Assembly (NCBI RefSeq): GCF_010894405.1
Contig: NZ_JAAIYA010000008.1
Location: forward strand, 186,001-250,000
DNA: 64,000 nt
Direction of reading: 5' to 3'
DNA from: Pyxidicoccus caerfyrddinensis
GTDB lineage: Bacteria > Myxococcota > Myxococcia > Myxococcales > Myxococcaceae
The position numbers and the translations under genes are program-made. A model generated the notes under the pieces. It ran no database searches, had not been told where the DNA came from, and saw only the letters and a list, made by a program, of their open reading frames with translations. Of the stretch, positions 8,869 through 17,540 are shown piece after piece (the first letter of the stretch is position 1; every line of letters begins with the position of its first letter).

Positions 8869-11343
8869 ATGAGCAGCAGATTCCGTCCAAGGAGCGTCGT
8901 CCAGAGCCTTGCTTCGAACACCGTGACGCTGCTGTTGGGGCTCGTGGTGCTGAGCGCCTGCGGAGGCATGGACACGGAGGGCTCCGAGAGCCCTGCCCCT
9001 GTCACCCAGGAAGCGCAGGCACTGGCGCCGGCCAACGTGCAGGCCTTCTACGCGGAGTCACGGTGGGGGACTCGCTTCGGAGTCACGGGCCCCTACTACG
9101 GCCCCTTGGGCCACCGGGGGCTCGACATCCCCGCGAGCGCCGGCCAGGCGATTCCCGCGCTGCGCTCGGGCATCGTCCGCCGCGTCCAGTACTCCTCCAT
9201 CGTGGGACACACCATCGCGGTGGAGTCCGCGCCCGGTGACTTCTCCGGGTACGACCACGTCATCCGGACGCGCTTCTCGGTGGGCGACTACGTCAACCAG
9301 GGCGACATCATCGCCTACGTGGCGGGCTATGGAGATGACCATGGCTCGGCGTGGAGCGGGCCCCACCTCCACACGACCCGAGGCTCCACGAGTCTGTGCG
9401 TGTTTGGCGAGAATGTCAGCGACCCCGCGCCGCTCATCCGGAACGTGCTCGGCACCAGCACCGGCGGAGGCACCGGCACCGGCGGGGGCACCGGGGGAAT
9501 CCAGGTCAGCATCGAGGAGGGGAAGACGCTCCAGCGCGTGGCCCAGCGCGGGGGCTACACGGGCCCGGTGGACGGCGTGCCCGGAGTCAACACGTGGAAG
9601 GGCGTCCAGACGGTCATCGCGGGCAAGGGCTTCTACTCCGGCCCCATCGACGGCATTCCGGGGGAGAACACCTGGAAGGGAGTCCAGCGGCTCGCCCAGC
9701 TCGGCGGGTACACGGGCCCCGTGGATGGCTACCCGGGGCAGTACACGTACGCGGGCCTCAACACCTGGCTGGCCCAGGACCCCGGGACGCCTCCCCCTTC
9801 GGGGATGACCGGTGTGTATGGGATTGACGTCGGTACGACGCAGCGGGACCTGGACTTCAATGCCATCCGAAGCGCCGGCTACCAGTTCGCGATTGTCAAA
9901 GCCGGCGGCTCCAATGTCTCTCCCCTCTACGTCGCGCCGTACTACGCCCAGCAGGTCGCCCGGGCTCGCGCGGCCGGGCTCCTCGTGGGGCACTACTGGA
10001 TGGCGGGCTCGTACAACCCTGCCGGTGACGCCCAGTACTTCATGGACCACCTGTATGACCATCGACCGGGCGACCTGCTGGTGCTCGACAACGAGGCCAT
10101 CGACGACGGCATCTTCTGGAACGACTCCATGACCGCGAGCTTCATGCAGGCGGTCAAGACGCGCCTGGGGAAGGCGCCGTTCCTGTACACCTACTCGAGT
10201 CTGCTCAAGGCCAACACCTGGCCGCAAACGCAGGCGGTGGGCTCGAAGCTCTGGATTGCCCATTACACGGGCACGCCGGGCAACCCGAGCATCGGGACGG
10301 CCTATCCGACGTGGGAGATCCACCAGTACACGTCGTCCGGAAACCAGAACGGGATTCCCCTCGACCTGAACGTCGCGAAGCTGTCCGCGTTCGCCGGACT
10401 GGCTCAGCCCCCGGCGGGCGCGACGCCCCCTCCGCCGGCAGCCATTCCCGGTGGGAGTTCTGGCGGAGGAGACCCCGTCATCACCGTCCAGCAGGGAACC
10501 ATCCTGCAGAACCTGGCGCGCCGCGGCGGCTATACCGGCCCCATCGACGGCGTCCCGGGGACCAATACGTGGATTGGAGTCCAAAAGGTCCTGCGCACGC
10601 TGGGCTACTACGACGGGCCCGCCGACGGCGTGCCGGGCATCAACACCTACAAGGGATTGCAGCTGCTGGCGCAGGACGGTGGCTACACGGGCCCCATCGA
10701 CGGCATCCCCGGGCCCAACACATACAACGGCATCCAGGCGTATCTGGACGGGTCCTCCGGCCCCGTGCCGCCCGTCACGAATGCTCAGGGGGTGACGCTG
10801 CAACGAATTGCCCGCGCGGGCGGGTACACCGGCGCGGTGGACGGCGTCCCCGGCACGAACACGTGGAAGGGTGTCCAGCAGGTCCTCGGCGGATATGGCT
10901 ACTCGGGGCCCGTGGATGGCGTCATGGGCACGAACTCGTACGCGGCGCTCCAGCGCTTCGCCGCGAAGGGTGGTTACACGGGCCCCATCGACGGGGTGAT
11001 GGGCACGAACTCCTGGAAGGGCGTCCAGACCGTGCTGCGAGGGTTTGGATATACGGGCCCCATTGATGGCGTCATGGGCAGCCAGTCGTACGCGGCGCTC
11101 CAGCGGGTGGCGCGCCTGGGCGGGTACATGGGCCCCGCAGATGGCGCCCTGGGCGTGAACTCGTGGCGGGGCCTGCAGACCTTCCTGAGCGGCGCCGGGT
11201 ACACGGGCCCCGTCGACGGAGTCCCTGGGACGAACACATACAAGGTGCTCCAGTCCCTGGCGAGCCGGGGCGGCTACACGGGGCCGCTTGACGGCATCCC
11301 CGGGCCCAACACGTACGCGGGCCTGGCGAACCTGCTGGACTGA
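8869..11343 (+). CDS. Bifunctional cell-wall lytic lipoprotein: M23 peptidase + GH25 muramidase + 13 short repeats
   Basis: The start at 8869 has AGGGGAG five bases upstream. The lipobox is VVLSAC (residues about 22-27), so this is an exported lipoprotein. Domain 1 (about residues 55-190) is M23/LytM-like, with GHRGLDIPAS and GPHLHTTRG giving the zinc ligands. Next come three about 35-residue repeats (GGYTGPVDGVPGxNTWKGVQ type), then a GH25 lysozyme-like domain (YGIDVGTTQRDLDF, LLVLDNEA with the Asp/Glu pair), then ten more repeats to the C-terminus. The repeats resemble peptidoglycan-binding modules found on phage and actinobacterial muramidases. Two hydrolytic activities on one anchored, wall-binding protein fit prey-cell lysis or wall turnover. 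M23 here may be degenerate or active; both zinc motifs look intact. Confidence 0.8.
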   Translation: MSSRFRPRSVVQSLASNTVTLLLGLVVLSACGGMDTEGSESPAPVTQEAQALAPANVQAFYAESRWGTRFGVTGPYYGPLGHRGLDIPASAGQAIPALRSGIVRRVQYSSIVGHTIAVESAPGDFSGYDHVIRTRFSVGDYVNQGDIIAYVAGYGDDHGSAWSGPHLHTTRGSTSLCVFGENVSDPAPLIRNVLGTSTGGGTGTGGGTGGIQVSIEEGKTLQRVAQRGGYTGPVDGVPGVNTWKGVQTVIAGKGFYSGPIDGIPGENTWKGVQRLAQLGGYTGPVDGYPGQYTYAGLNTWLAQDPGTPPPSGMTGVYGIDVGTTQRDLDFNAIRSAGYQFAIVKAGGSNVSPLYVAPYYAQQVARARAAGLLVGHYWMAGSYNPAGDAQYFMDHLYDHRPGDLLVLDNEAIDDGIFWNDSMTASFMQAVKTRLGKAPFLYTYSSLLKANTWPQTQAVGSKLWIAHYTGTPGNPSIGTAYPTWEIHQYTSSGNQNGIPLDLNVAKLSAFAGLAQPPAGATPPPPAAIPGGSSGGGDPVITVQQGTILQNLARRGGYTGPIDGVPGTNTWIGVQKVLRTLGYYDGPADGVPGINTYKGLQLLAQDGGYTGPIDGIPGPNTYNGIQAYLDGSSGPVPPVTNAQGVTLQRIARAGGYTGAVDGVPGTNTWKGVQQVLGGYGYSGPVDGVMGTNSYAALQRFAAKGGYTGPIDGVMGTNSWKGVQTVLRGFGYTGPIDGVMGSQSYAALQRVARLGGYMGPADGALGVNSWRGLQTFLSGAGYTGPVDGVPGTNTYKVLQSLASRGGYTGPLDGIPGPNTYAGLANLLD

Positions 11344-11363
11344 CACCGAGGCCTTCTGACTCC

Positions 11364-11387
11364 GGCCCGGAGCCACAGCTCCGGGCC
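11364..11387 (+). terminator. Stem-loop after the lytic lipoprotein gene
   Basis: Perfect 10-bp stem GGCCCGGAGC / GCTCCGGGCC with a CACA loop, 20 bases downstream of the stop. Bases 11388-11470 hold no gene. Confidence 0.6.
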
Positions 11388-11470
11388 CCTGCTGCTACTC
11401 AATGAGTCGAGGAGACCCGGGTGCGGCACACATCCGGGACACTCTCTTGCAATGGGCCGTGGGCGCGTTT

Positions 11471-11962
11471 TCAGCGTGCCGGCTTCGGGACGTGCTGATC
11501 GAGCAGGATGGGATTGCCATCGGGGTCGATGAGCATGAGGCTCGCGGGGCCGGTGGAGGACTCGTCGGCGGCGGAGGAGAGCGTGAGACCACGGGCCTGG
11601 AGGGTCCGCTGGAGCTCGCGGACGTCGTCGAAGTCGGCGAGCTGTTTGGCGTTGCGGTCCCAGCCGGGGTTGAAGGTCAGGAGGTTCTTTTCGAACATGC
11701 CTTGGAAGAGGCCGATGGTGCTGGTCTCGTTCTGCATGATGAGCCAGTTCTGGGCCGGGTCGCCGCCGATGGCACTGAAGCCGAGCTTCTCGTAGAACGC
11801 GCGCGAGGCTGCGATGTCCTTGACGGCCAGGCTGACGGAAAAGTTGCCGAGGCGCATGGGTGCGGCTCCTGTGGATGGGGCGGGGGCGGCTTGGCGAGGA
11901 GGCGCCGCTGCGCAGCCGCTCAGGGTGAGGGCAAGCAGTACGCCGTTGAGGATTCGAGGCAT
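11471..11962 (-). CDS. VOC/glyoxalase-family lipoprotein
   Basis: 163 residues starting MPRILNGVLLALTLSGC, where LSGC is a lipobox, so the protein is probably a periplasmic-facing lipoprotein. A vicinal-oxygen-chelate fold follows: NFSVSLAVKDIAASRAFYEK, then LGFSAIGG, and a second half ending LMLIDPDGNPILLDQH. Cytoplasmic VOC proteins of the YaeR/PhnB type look like this, so the lipoprotein signal is the unusual part. The metal ligands are not all obvious, so catalysis is uncertain; it could be a binding protein. The in-frame reading continues upstream for many codons but that part is antisense-like and was not included. Confidence 0.75.
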   Translation of the reverse strand: MPRILNGVLLALTLSGCAAAPPRQAAPAPSTGAAPMRLGNFSVSLAVKDIAASRAFYEKLGFSAIGGDPAQNWLIMQNETSTIGLFQGMFEKNLLTFNPGWDRNAKQLADFDDVRELQRTLQARGLTLSSAADESSTGPASLMLIDPDGNPILLDQHVPKPAR

Positions 11963-12147
11963 CGAGTGCTCCAGGGCCGCTGAATGCGGCCGCTGCTCGG
12001 CATGGTACCTGATGCCTGCAGAGCCAGACCGGCCGCACTCCTCGAAGCGGGTGCGAAGCGACTCGCAGGAGGTGACGAGTTGGATGCGGGCCCGCTCGCC
12101 CAGGGGCCCCGGCTCGAAGTCCCTGTGCTCCCCCACGCGCGCGGTGG

Positions 12148-13467
12148 TCAGCTCACCGCCGAATCCGCGGCGCTCTCCGGCGCCAGACGCATGGGCTGCG
12201 CTTCGCCGTAGGTGAGCGAGCGCCACAGCCACTCGGCCGGGCCGAAGCGGAAGCGCGACAGCCACACGTGGCTGAAGCCCACCTGGAGCGCGAAGATGGC
12301 CAGCGAGAGTGCCAGGGAGCGCGACGGCGGCAGCTGGCCCACGAGGCCCAGCCCCCACCCGTTGTAGAGCCAGGTACTCACCACGGACTCCAGCAGGTAG
12401 TGGGTGAGCGCCATGCGCCCCACCGGGGCCAGCACCTGCATGCTCCTGCGCCACCGCTCGCGATGGAAGAGCAAGGCGAAGGCGGCCACGTACACCGCGG
12501 CCAGCCCCAGATAGCCCAGCTCCTGGATGGCGGGCAGGACCACCATCCAGGCGTCCTTCGCCGGGTCCACCAACCCCGCGAGGCGCAGGTGCTGCACCAC
12601 CACCCCCGCGCCATTGCCCAGCACGCCCAGCACCAGCCCCCAGCCGAGCAGCCGGCGGTGCCAGCGGCGGTTGCGCTCCACCTCCTGCATCAGCAGATGC
12701 CGCCCCGCGAGCAGGCCCAACAGGAAGTGACCCAGGATGCCCGCCGTGTAGATCAGGCGGTGGGCCGACGGGAGTGAGACCCTGAGGAAGTAGCGCGCGT
12801 TCTCCTTCTGGGTCGTCCAGAAAGAGTCGCTGGAGAGGCCCACGAGGAACCGTGCCCGAAGCTGGGCGGTGTCCGCGTCCCGGGCCTTCGCCGCCTCGGC
12901 CGCGGCCTGCGCGCCGTGCAGCACGATGGGACCGAAGTGCTGGATGACGGGGACCAGCAGCGGCACCGCCACCAGCATCATCAGCACCCAGGCCACCACC
13001 GTCCGGTCCGAGCGCTGACGGAACAGCAGCAGCACGAAGCCCACCACCGCATAGGTGGAGAGGATGTCGCCGGCCCACACCCCGAAGAGGTGCATCAGGC
13101 CGATGCCCAGCAGCACCCGCAGCCGCCGCGAGTACAGCGGGACGATGGGACTTCCCCGGGCCGCCGCGCGCGCGAGCTGGATGGAGAAGCCCAACCCGAA
13201 CAGGAAGGAGAACAGGGTGACGAACTTCTGGTTCACGAAGAAGGTGAAGAGGGTCGTGACGGCGGCCTCGAGCGGAGGTGCCGCCATCGCCCGGGCCTGC
13301 TCGCGCGGCAGAAAGGAGCGACCGCTGAACCAGGTGAGGGTGTTGGCGACGAAGACGCCGCACAGCGCGAAGCCGCGCAGCGCGTCCAGCAGTGTCACCC
13401 GCTCGGAGACATCCACCGGGCGGACCACGGCCCCGGGAGCCGACACGAGGGCGGTGGGTTCGGACAT
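12148..13467 (-). CDS. DUF418-family multi-pass membrane protein
   Basis: About 439 residues from the ATG at 13467 (MSEPTALV). The N-terminal RVTLLDALRGFALCGVFVAN and the C-terminal block QVLAPVGRMALTHYLLESV mark the DUF418 family, relatives of heparan-acetyltransferase-like membrane acyltransferases. About ten hydrophobic segments are visible. The function of DUF418 proteins is not established; roles in envelope or small-molecule transfer have been proposed from homology. GGAGG lies only one base before this ATG; an upstream ATG at 13488 has a similar short spacing, so the start is not certain. Transcribed leftward away from the gene at 13794. Confidence 0.8.
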   Translation of the reverse strand: MSEPTALVSAPGAVVRPVDVSERVTLLDALRGFALCGVFVANTLTWFSGRSFLPREQARAMAAPPLEAAVTTLFTFFVNQKFVTLFSFLFGLGFSIQLARAAARGSPIVPLYSRRLRVLLGIGLMHLFGVWAGDILSTYAVVGFVLLLFRQRSDRTVVAWVLMMLVAVPLLVPVIQHFGPIVLHGAQAAAEAAKARDADTAQLRARFLVGLSSDSFWTTQKENARYFLRVSLPSAHRLIYTAGILGHFLLGLLAGRHLLMQEVERNRRWHRRLLGWGLVLGVLGNGAGVVVQHLRLAGLVDPAKDAWMVVLPAIQELGYLGLAAVYVAAFALLFHRERWRRSMQVLAPVGRMALTHYLLESVVSTWLYNGWGLGLVGQLPPSRSLALSLAIFALQVGFSHVWLSRFRFGPAEWLWRSLTYGEAQPMRLAPESAADSAVS

Positions 13468-13579
13468 GCCTCCAGCAGACGCCCACATGCTCCCCGCGTC
13501 CAGCAACCCTCCGTGCCACCCTTCGTGAAGTCCCCCTGGCCAGGTCCCAAGGATTCCCAGATATGACATTCATTGCTCG

Positions 13580-13617
13580 CCCACCGCCCCCGACGCGGTG
13601 TGTCCCGAACACCCGGG
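13580..13617 (+). repeat. 38-bp direct repeat, copy 1 (B-box gene fragment)
   Basis: Thirty-eight bases identical to 14588-14625. In copy 2 the sequence encodes the PTAPDAVCPEHPG segment of a zinc B-box-like protein; here it has no in-frame start and reads into unrelated sequence, so it is a relic of the same gene family. The two copies bracket the gene at 13794. Confidence 0.75.
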
Positions 13618-13793
13618 GGGTCGTGTCCGTGAGTCAGGTGGCCTTGAACCTCGTGGTAGGCAAACCAGCCCCTCAACACCCTCCAGGACTGACATCTCCC
13701 ACCCGCCCTCCAGCATCCGGCCAGGATGCGCTTCATGACGGAGAGCAGACAGGCCTCCCCTGCCTGTAGGATGCCATTCGGGGGGTACCTGAA

Positions 13794-14420
13794 ATGACAG
13801 CCATCACGAAAGTCCTGCGAGAGCTGTTCGATGAGCGTTTCCCGATGTCAGGCTATGCGGACCCGGAACCCACCGCGTTCCAGCCCGCGCCGCTTTTGGC
13901 ATTCGCGACGCGGTTCACGGAGGCCTATGCCGCGGAGTCGCAGCAGGTGGATGCGCCCTTCGCATTCTCGTGGAGGGCCTTGATGGCACACTCACGGGAG
14001 GTCTACGCCGCCGTGGGTTCCCTCCTCACCATCGAGTTCACGCAGAGGACGGTCTACTTCAGCCCCGAGGACATCCTCGCGGACGTCGAGCGCGGGCGGC
14101 TCGAGATCAACACCGAGCACTGCGACCACCCGCTCTGGACGCCGGAAGAGAACCTCATCTTCCGCGTCGTCCACGACCTCTTGCCGCACGTCCTGTACCT
14201 CCGGCCCTTCTCGCTGGAAGGAGAGGTGCTCTCGTTTCACGACCACGTCCGGAGAGCACCACCCGAGGCACGGCTGGCGCTGTTCACGGAGATCTTCGGC
14301 TACGCCGCCATCCGCTACTCCACCGGCGTGTACCCGGACGTGCAGCGATGCATTGCCTTTCCAGCGCTGCTCGCCGACTACGAAGCGAGCTTCCTACCGC
14401 CGAAAACCCACGCGGCATAG
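13794..14420 (+). CDS. Conserved hypothetical protein
   Basis: 208 residues, no signal peptide and no membrane segment. The middle has REVYAAVGSLLTIEFTQR followed by FSPEDILADVERGRLEI, a pattern I associate with uncharacterised proteins in myxobacteria and actinobacteria, but I cannot name the family. Several His residues lie in the segment HDLLPHVLYL and FHDHVRR; a metal site is possible but not shown. It stands alone between two copies of a 38-bp repeat. A cytoplasmic location is likely. Confidence 0.6.
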   Translation: MTAITKVLRELFDERFPMSGYADPEPTAFQPAPLLAFATRFTEAYAAESQQVDAPFAFSWRALMAHSREVYAAVGSLLTIEFTQRTVYFSPEDILADVERGRLEINTEHCDHPLWTPEENLIFRVVHDLLPHVLYLRPFSLEGEVLSFHDHVRRAPPEARLALFTEIFGYAAIRYSTGVYPDVQRCIAFPALLADYEASFLPPKTHAA

Positions 14421-14566
14421 ACGGGCGAGGCCCCGTCAGTCCTCGTCCCACCAGCGTCCGTCACGCCCACCCGGCTCCTGCCTGTTCGTGCAACCCGGGT
14501 TGATTCGCCGCCAGCATCGCGTCCCAGAGCAGCTTCTCGGAGACGAGGGGAGAGGAGTCCGCGCCC

Positions 14567-14972
14567 ATGCAGACCCAGCCCGCTTCACCCACCGCCCCCG
14601 ACGCGGTGTGTCCCGAACACCCGGGTGCGCCGTCCACCGGGACGTGCCTGCGCTGCGGCCGCTTCGTCTGCGCGGGCTGCCCGCTCCAGGAGGAGAGCTG
14701 CTCCGCGTGCCATCGCAGGCAGCACTGAGCGCTCCTGCCGACCACCGTGGGCGTGGTGGGCAAGCTGGCTGCTCCAGTTCGTCCTCAACCGCGTCTCGGA
14801 GGTGGTGATGTTGCTGACGACCGAGGCGGACCCGGGGAGTCTTCGCCGGGCCCTGCTCACCACCGCCGCAGCGGAGCTGCTCTCCGTGGTGGCCGCGGTG
14901 CTCGGCATCCACACCGTCCGGGCCGTCCAGCTCCAGCTCGAAGCGCGCAGGGCCGAGGCCGCCGCTTCGTGA
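14567..14972 (+). pseudogene. Decayed B-box zinc-finger / DUF4328 membrane protein
   Basis: Bases 14567-14728 form a 53-codon ORF with GGAGAGGAG before its ATG, encoding a B-box-like zinc finger (CPEHP, CLRCGRFVCAGC, CSAC). It then hits a stop. In another frame, about 14745-14972 encodes WWASWLLQFVLNRVSEVV and further residues to AVLGIHTVRAVQLQLEARR, which looks like the last two helices of a DUF4328 membrane protein. Zinc finger followed by DUF4328 is a known myxobacterial architecture, so this is read as one gene that lost its middle and shifted frame. The 53-residue finger might still be made as an independent small protein. Confidence 0.55.
14588..14625 (+). repeat. 38-bp direct repeat, copy 2
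   Basis: Identical to 13580-13617, about 1.0 kb apart in the same orientation. It lies within the zinc-finger part of the decayed gene at 14567. Confidence 0.75.
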
Positions 14973-15088
14973 GACGTGCCGGGGACGACGTGAAGCGCCC
15001 CCTGCCCCACTCCGAGCTGTGCACGTCGATGCCGATGAACTCCATGGCCCACTCCCCCTACCTCGGCGCTCTTGTTCGCGCCGCGGCG

Positions 15089-16756
15089 TCAGGGCTCGTT
15101 GAGGATGACGAGGCCCCGGGGGACGTTCGCCGTGTACACGTACCCGTCTCCGGGCACGCGGATGCCGTAGGTGCCCTGGAAGATGTTGTCCGTGGCTTCG
15201 GGGTGGCTCTCCTGGAACGTGTTGAAGTGGGCCACCTGGCGCGGGCGCGTGGGGTTGGAGACGTCCAGCACGCGCACCCCGTCCAGGTACCAGGCGACGT
15301 ACAGCCGCTTGCCCACCAGCAGCATGTTGTGGACGGAGGTGACGGGGCGCATGCGGAACTCGCCCATCTTCACGATGCGCTCGGGGCTGGAGACGTCCAG
15401 CACGCGGACGTGGGAGGAGTTGAACTCGGTGCCCTCGAAGGCGATGGTGCGGCCGGCGAAGGTGCCCACCGCGCTGTGGTGCGCATAGCCGCCGTGCACG
15501 TAGGCGCCCAGGTTGCGCACGTTGTCCAGGTCGGTGACGTCCAGCACCGCGTAGCCGCCATAGGAGTTGCTGACGTAGAGGCGCCCGCCGTAGGCGAAGG
15601 CGTCATGCGCGCCGCTGCCGCCGAGGCCGCCGTCGGACGGCGGCAAGATGCTCTGGCGCAGCACGGGCTCCAGGGGCCGCGAGACGTCGAAGACGAGCAG
15701 CATCTCTCCGCCGGACATGGCGTAGAGCCGGTCCCCGTCGACGAGCACGGTATGCGCGCCGAAGTCGCCGCCGCCCGGCAGGCTGCGCACGAACCGGGGA
15801 AACGCGGGGTCGGTGATGTCGAAGAGGACGACGCCCGTGGCGGAGCTGGCGACGTAGAGGGCATCGCCCTTCGCCCAGACGCCGTTCCAGGAGTTGTCGC
15901 CGGGCAGGCTGATGGTCGTCTTGAGGACGGGGTGCGCCCGGTCCTTCACGTCGAAGACGGTGAGCCCGCCGAGCCGCCCGAACTTCGGCAGGGAGACGAC
16001 GTAGGCGTGCTCCTTGGCCACGTAGACGTCGACGGACTCGCCCAGGGGCACGGGCGCCTCGGAGACGAGCCGCATGCCGCCCGAGGACTCCGCCTCGCCC
16101 GCTGGCCACGTCATCCGGTGCGCCTCGAAGGTGCCCGTCTGGGAGAAGCGGCCATCACGGCAGCGGGCGTAGCAGCCGGTGACGATGCCCGGCGAGGGCA
16201 CCTTGCAGCCCATCAGCGCGGTGAGGGTGGTGACGTTGAGGAAGGTGCGCTCCGTGGAGAGGAAGAAGGCGCCGCCGTCGGTGTTGCGCACCCGGAAGGG
16301 CGAGGCGTTGAAGGTGCCGCCGCCGTCCGCCTCCAGCTTGAAGCCAACGGGCAGGGCGCTGATGCGCGTGCCGCCGTCCGACAAGCGCGTCTCCGCGCGC
16401 TGCTCACCCAGGTAGACGCCAGAGGCCCCCACGCTGGCGAGCGCGTCCGGGTCGCACTGGGACACGTCGAAGCGGGCCAGGTCCTCGCACGAGAGGGAAG
16501 CGGGCGCGCTCTGCGAGTCGAAGGTGCACGGCGCGAAGCGGCCCCGGTCCAACCAGTCGCCCCTCTCCTCCAGCTCCGTGTAGGTGCCGTCCCAGTCCGG
16601 AAGGGAGCCGGCGTCGGTGCCGGAGTCCTCCGTGGGCACGGAGGTGCCGGCGTCGGGAGCGGGGTCGGGCTCCTTGTCACAGCCGGAGAGGACGGACAAT
16701 GACAGGACACACGCGGACAGCAGTGGCCGGAGGGATGGCGGGGCAAGTCTCATCAT
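15089..16756 (-). CDS. LVIVD-repeat beta-propeller lipoprotein
   Basis: 555 residues. The signal peptide ends in a lipobox (LSVLSGC, residues 20-26), followed by an acidic Pro/Asp linker (DKEPDPAPDAGTSVP) that probably spaces it from the membrane. After a Cys-containing domain (about residues 60-200) the C-terminal half has LVIVD-type blades: GLTVFDVKDRAHPVL, GVVLFDITDPAFPRF, YAVLDVTDLDNVRNLG, VRVLDVSNPTRPRQV. These are surface or periplasmic propellers of unknown ligand, very common in myxobacteria. Two ATGs (16756, 16753) are possible starts; GAGG favours either. No partner gene is evident. Confidence 0.85.
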   Translation of the reverse strand: MMRLAPPSLRPLLSACVLSLSVLSGCDKEPDPAPDAGTSVPTEDSGTDAGSLPDWDGTYTELEERGDWLDRGRFAPCTFDSQSAPASLSCEDLARFDVSQCDPDALASVGASGVYLGEQRAETRLSDGGTRISALPVGFKLEADGGGTFNASPFRVRNTDGGAFFLSTERTFLNVTTLTALMGCKVPSPGIVTGCYARCRDGRFSQTGTFEAHRMTWPAGEAESSGGMRLVSEAPVPLGESVDVYVAKEHAYVVSLPKFGRLGGLTVFDVKDRAHPVLKTTISLPGDNSWNGVWAKGDALYVASSATGVVLFDITDPAFPRFVRSLPGGGDFGAHTVLVDGDRLYAMSGGEMLLVFDVSRPLEPVLRQSILPPSDGGLGGSGAHDAFAYGGRLYVSNSYGGYAVLDVTDLDNVRNLGAYVHGGYAHHSAVGTFAGRTIAFEGTEFNSSHVRVLDVSSPERIVKMGEFRMRPVTSVHNMLLVGKRLYVAWYLDGVRVLDVSNPTRPRQVAHFNTFQESHPEATDNIFQGTYGIRVPGDGYVYTANVPRGLVILNEP

Positions 16757-17540
16757 GGCGCCTCGTGAGCAGGAGCCCCCTCGCGAGTGGGGGGCCTGCT
16801 CCTCCTACGGAGTGAGGCGCGGGAGTTCCCCCCCAGGCGTCCCGATGGTTGCCGCGTGAAGGGGACTTCCGCCCCGGGGCGGGAAAGGCGCTACGGGAGC
16901 CTCCACTGGCGCCAGCGTTGCAGGGTGCCAGTGACGGCCTCAGCTGAAAACAAAACTCCGTGGCACCTTGAGCGCGGCCTGGGCAGGCGTGTACCCCAAG
17001 GGGGCTCAAGCGGCCTGTCCACCGGCCGGGAGCATCGCGCGTGTAGAGCGACAGCAAAATTGCCCCCCTCGGCCCCTCCGCTCCAGCCCGCCCCCTCAAC
17101 ATGGCCTCTATTCCGCCAATACGTACACCAGGGCGCGCCTCCAGGAAGGCCCTCCAGGTGTCGCTGGTGGGCCTTCAGACTTTTCAGGACGCGCGCGGCC
17201 GAGGACTCCACCGGCGTACTCCCCAACCCTCAACTTTTCGGCCGCACGCGTCGCAGGGAGTGGGCTCGAAGTCAGGGAGCTCATGGCGACCCATCACCAG
17301 GAATCCGCGCTTCCTGGTGACCATCAACACCCTCCCGGCGAATGTGACGCGCCCTGAGCGCCACGCCCGCTTGCACAGCCCGGCTGCCTCCCAGCAGCGA
17401 CCCTCCCCTCCCTCTCTGCTCCAGCCCGCCTTTGGGGGCCTCCGGCCACGACGTCCAGAAGCGTCACAAGTTCCCTGGCGCAGACTCCATCTACCGACCT
17501 GAGAACACTCGGGTGCAGCCCCTACCTCATGGAGTCATGT
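16757..17540. other. Gene-poor interval with a partial ssrA-terminator copy
   Basis: About 780 bases between two divergently oriented genes. I find no open frame with convincing protein character in either direction. Bases 16947-16970 match 23 of 24 bases of the left arm and flank of the ssrA terminator (44706-44729), but the hairpin is not completed here. The promoters of the LVIVD and tachylectin genes must lie in this interval. Confidence 0.5.
16947..16970. repeat. Partial copy of the ssrA terminator (23/24 match)
   Basis: AAAACAAAACTCCGTGGCAC and the next four bases match 44706-44729 except for one T/C. The other hairpin arm is absent. It may be an island-boundary relic or one of a dispersed family of terminator-like sequences. 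Confidence 0.4.

Noticed and set aside
9058..11376. A 772-codon minus-strand frame opposite the lytic lipoprotein
   Set aside because: Mirror of the repeats in the real gene; no domain of its own.
11963..13612. A long upstream extension of the VOC lipoprotein frame through the DUF418 gene
   Set aside because: The extension is low-complexity and out of frame with the membrane protein; a lipoprotein signal defines the start at 11962.
14747..16702. A 651-codon plus-strand frame opposite the LVIVD gene
   Set aside because: Antisense shadow; the LVIVD blades and lipobox are on the minus strand.
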